Part shown: one piece after another, positions 42,308 through 44,302 of the stretch | Layout of the letters: every line of letters begins with the position of its first letter | Position numbering within the stretch: the first letter of the stretch is position 1 | DNA from: Alphaproteobacteria bacterium | Lineage (GTDB): Bacteria; Pseudomonadota; Alphaproteobacteria; JAJTHO01; CANGXP01 | Assembly: GCA_947457935.1 (NCBI GenBank) | Contig: CANGXP010000011.1 | Coordinates: 1-44,302 of the forward strand | DNA length: 44,302 nt | Direction: 5' to 3' | The notes under the pieces: model-generated | Seen by the model: only the letters and a program-made list of their open reading frames with translations | What the model was told of the DNA's origin: nothing | Databases searched by the model: none | Translations under genes and position numbers: made by a program

Positions 42308-44119
42308 ATGGATAGCTCGGTTCTCTTTAACATTTTTATTTTTCTCACTGCAGCGTGTGTTGTGGTGCCTATTGCCAGCCGTTTCAAACTTGGCTCTGTA
42401 TTAGGGTATTTAGCGGCAGGCATTCTGATTGGCCCTTTTGGGTTGGGCTTGATTGGGGACGCAACCAAAATCATGCACTTTGCCGAATTTGGCGTGGTGA
42501 TGATGCTGTTTGTCATCGGGCTAGAGCTTGAACCTGCGATGCTATGGCGACTCCGCAAATCTATTGTGGGACTAGGCGGGCTACAAGTTTGTGTTACCAG
42601 CCTGTGTATTGCCGCAATCGGCATCGCGTTGGGCTATGCATGGCAAATAAGCCTTGCGGTAGGCATGGGGCTATCGCTCTCCTCCACCGCGTTTGTATTG
42701 CAGTCGTTACAAGAAAAAAGCCTCATGCAAACGCCTGTGGGCGAAAATGCCTTTTCAGTTTTATTATTCCAAGATATTGCCGTTATTCCGATTCTTGTCC
42801 TCATGCCGTTGTTAGCGTTGCATAATCATGAAACCACACACACAACAGGAGTGCTGGCGGGCGCAGCAGGGTGGATTCAGGCAGGAGCGGTTGCACTAGT
42901 GATTGCCAGCGTTATTGCTTTGGGACGCTATGCTTCTCCGCATTTATTCCGCACGATTGCAAAAACGAATTTACGCGAGGTTTTCACAGCAACGTCTCTT
43001 GCCTTGGTGGTGGGGATTACGTTGCTGATGCAGCTTGTGGGCGTATCCCCCGCGCTGGGCGCGTTTGTGGCAGGGGTGGTGCTTGCAAACTCTTCTTATC
43101 GCCGCACGATTGAGACAGACCTTGAGCCATTCAAAGGCTTGCTGTTGGGCTTGTTTTTCATTTCCGTAGGCATGGGAATGGATTTTGCGCTGTTTGATAA
43201 ATATCCTTTATCCCTACCGTTAGCGGTGTTGGGACTCGTTTGCTGCAAGGCATTTATTTTATTTGTATTGGGGCGTTATTTTGGCTTGAATACAGAGCAT
43301 CGAATAGGGCTTGCTGTTGTACTCTCGCAAGGCGGGGAATTCGCCTTTGTGCTGTTTCAATTTGCAGGTGGATTAGGCATTTTTAATGCAGAGCAGGCGA
43401 AATTCCTTACTTTGTTGGTTGCATTGTCGTTGGCAACAACGCCGTTGCTGATGGTGTTTTACAGTAGTGTTATTGTGCCACGTTTTATGACTGTGTTGCC
43501 GCATCGTGATTTTGACGCAATTCACGAACAAAACAGCGTGATCATTGCAGGATTCGGGCGTTTTGGGCAGGTTGTTGGGCGGTTTATTAGCGGGCAAGGT
43601 GTGAAAATAACCGTTCTTGAGAAAAACCCTGAACAAATTGAATTGCTTAGCAAGTTTGGCTATAAAGGCTATTTTGGTGATGCAGAACGCCTAGATATAT
43701 TGCGGAATGCAGGAGCAGCAAATGCAAAATTGATTATTGTTGCGGTGGGAAAAATAGAGAGTTGTTTGCACATTGTGCGCCTTGTACGCGAGGAATTCCC
43801 CCATGTAACGATATTCGCACGGGCACGTAATCGCCGTCACGCATATGAGTTACATAAGTTGGGGGTAACTTATTTTAAACGCGAAACATTTGATTCATCG
43901 CTTACTCTCGCGCAAAAAGCGATGGTATTTCTGGGCAACAATGAAGCTGATATGCTGTATAAAGCAGAACAATTTTTACGCCATGACGAAGCAACACTGC
44001 ATAAGTCATTTGAATTTTTTGAAAATGAGCCACAACTCGTGAATTTTGGGCGGTTGCGCCGCGAAGAGCTGGAGCGTATTTTACAACAAGATAGCGGGGA
44101 TAGGGCAAGCAGTGCGTGA
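42308..44119 (+). CDS. Kef-type K+/H+ antiporter with RCK domain
   Basis: 603 residues. The N-terminal ~390 residues hold about 12 membrane helices of the CPA2 family (LAAGILIGPFGLGLI, MMLFVIGLELEP, GLSLSSTAFVLQ, SQGGEFAFVLFQFAGG). The Q/D/E motifs typical of KefB/KefC are recognisable. The C-terminal RCK/TrkA-N domain has the nucleotide-binding loop VIIAGFGRFGQVVGRF and DAERLDIL. It exports K+ in exchange for H+; KefB/C members respond to glutathione adducts of electrophiles. No KefF/KefG ancillary gene is here. It follows the YceI gene after eight bases. Confidence 0.92.
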   Translation: MDSSVLFNIFIFLTAACVVVPIASRFKLGSVLGYLAAGILIGPFGLGLIGDATKIMHFAEFGVVMMLFVIGLELEPAMLWRLRKSIVGLGGLQVCVTSLCIAAIGIALGYAWQISLAVGMGLSLSSTAFVLQSLQEKSLMQTPVGENAFSVLLFQDIAVIPILVLMPLLALHNHETTHTTGVLAGAAGWIQAGAVALVIASVIALGRYASPHLFRTIAKTNLREVFTATSLALVVGITLLMQLVGVSPALGAFVAGVVLANSSYRRTIETDLEPFKGLLLGLFFISVGMGMDFALFDKYPLSLPLAVLGLVCCKAFILFVLGRYFGLNTEHRIGLAVVLSQGGEFAFVLFQFAGGLGIFNAEQAKFLTLLVALSLATTPLLMVFYSSVIVPRFMTVLPHRDFDAIHEQNSVIIAGFGRFGQVVGRFISGQGVKITVLEKNPEQIELLSKFGYKGYFGDAERLDILRNAGAANAKLIIVAVGKIESCLHIVRLVREEFPHVTIFARARNRRHAYELHKLGVTYFKRETFDSSLTLAQKAMVFLGNNEADMLYKAEQFLRHDEATLHKSFEFFENEPQLVNFGRLRREELERILQQDSGDRASSA

Positions 44120-44159
44120 TCTTTTGAACATTGGTTTTATTTGATAGAGTATACAGTTC

Positions 44160-44172
44160 AGGACTTACGCAG
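44160..44172. repeat. Probable insertion-sequence end (terminal repeat)
   Basis: AGGACTTACGCAG lies ten bases outside the stop of the truncated open frame at the right edge, the expected place for an IS terminus, and differs by one base from the left terminal repeat of the 25340-25480 element. It sits about 40 bases after the Kef antiporter stop. Confidence 0.55.
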
Positions 44173-44181
44173 CTGAGTGAT

Positions 44182-44302
44182 TCACATCACAAGTCTGAGT
44201 GGATTATTCAACGCTGAATATACATAGTCATAGAGTAATTTTTCTTTTAGTTGATAGACGGTAGTTTTGAGGGCATATGCGGCGCGTTTAAGGATAACCC
44301 AA
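44182..44302 (-). CDS. 3' end of a probable transposase gene (truncated by window edge)
   Basis: An open frame of 39 codons enters from the right edge and stops with TGA at 44182-44184. It reads WVILKRAAYALKTTVYQL and on to NNPLRLVM, a basic helical tail like those at the end of transposases, but I cannot name the IS family. The main support is the inverted-repeat-like sequence just beyond the stop. Confidence 0.45.
   Translation of the reverse strand, partial: WVILKRAAYALKTTVYQLKEKLLYDYVYSALNNPLRLVM

Overview
The window reads as chromosomal DNA of an alphaproteobacterium with moderate GC. Evidence: an omega subunit with a long acidic C-terminal tail, AddA/AddB in place of RecBCD, the gene order tsaE-amgK-murU-addB-addA-trxA, a NYN-domain gene and a family 5 uracil-DNA glycosylase beside rpoZ, and a pyrF-trpF pair. 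I cannot name a genus. Coding density is high and most neighbours overlap by a few bases. All functional calls come from reading motifs; no database was searched.

Left part (1-14.9 kb): an AT-richer restriction-modification locus on the minus strand (methylase/nuclease plus the start of a specificity subunit) sits directly downstream of rpoZ, where relA/spoT is usual in this class, so it is probably acquired. Divergently follow a NYN RNase-like gene, a uracil-DNA glycosylase, an orphan periplasmic amino-acid-type binding protein and HPr. Next comes a long plus-strand run: tsaE, amgK and murU (tRNA modification and peptidoglycan-sugar recycling), addB and addA (double-strand-break repair) and trxA, which has its own near-consensus promoter overlapping the addA stop codon. 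Two paired-hairpin repeats flank tsaE-amgK, and addB carries what looks like an in-frame palindromic insertion.

Middle (15-28.8 kb): an undecaprenyl-phosphate sugar-transferase; a FadL-type outer-membrane channel; a membrane histidine kinase; and a PilZ domain fused to a PhcB-like methyltransferase. The last three together look like a candidate lipid-signal module and are the most interesting part of the window. They are followed by a minus-strand sulfate-uptake block (Rrf2 regulator, OprP-type porin, sulfate-binding protein, CysT, CysW, CysA) with a 141-bp MITE-like palindrome between porin and binding protein, and by an MFS carboxylate-type transporter with its own promoter and terminator.

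Right part (28.9-44.3 kb): pbpC and a thioester-containing alpha-2-macroglobulin (a known periplasmic pair), an aminotransferase-pyrF-trpF operon, then a plus-strand group of a frameshifted pirin, YceI, cytochrome b561, a second YceI and a Kef-type antiporter. The window ends inside a probable insertion sequence whose terminal sequence closely matches the ends of the 141-bp element in the sulfate block.
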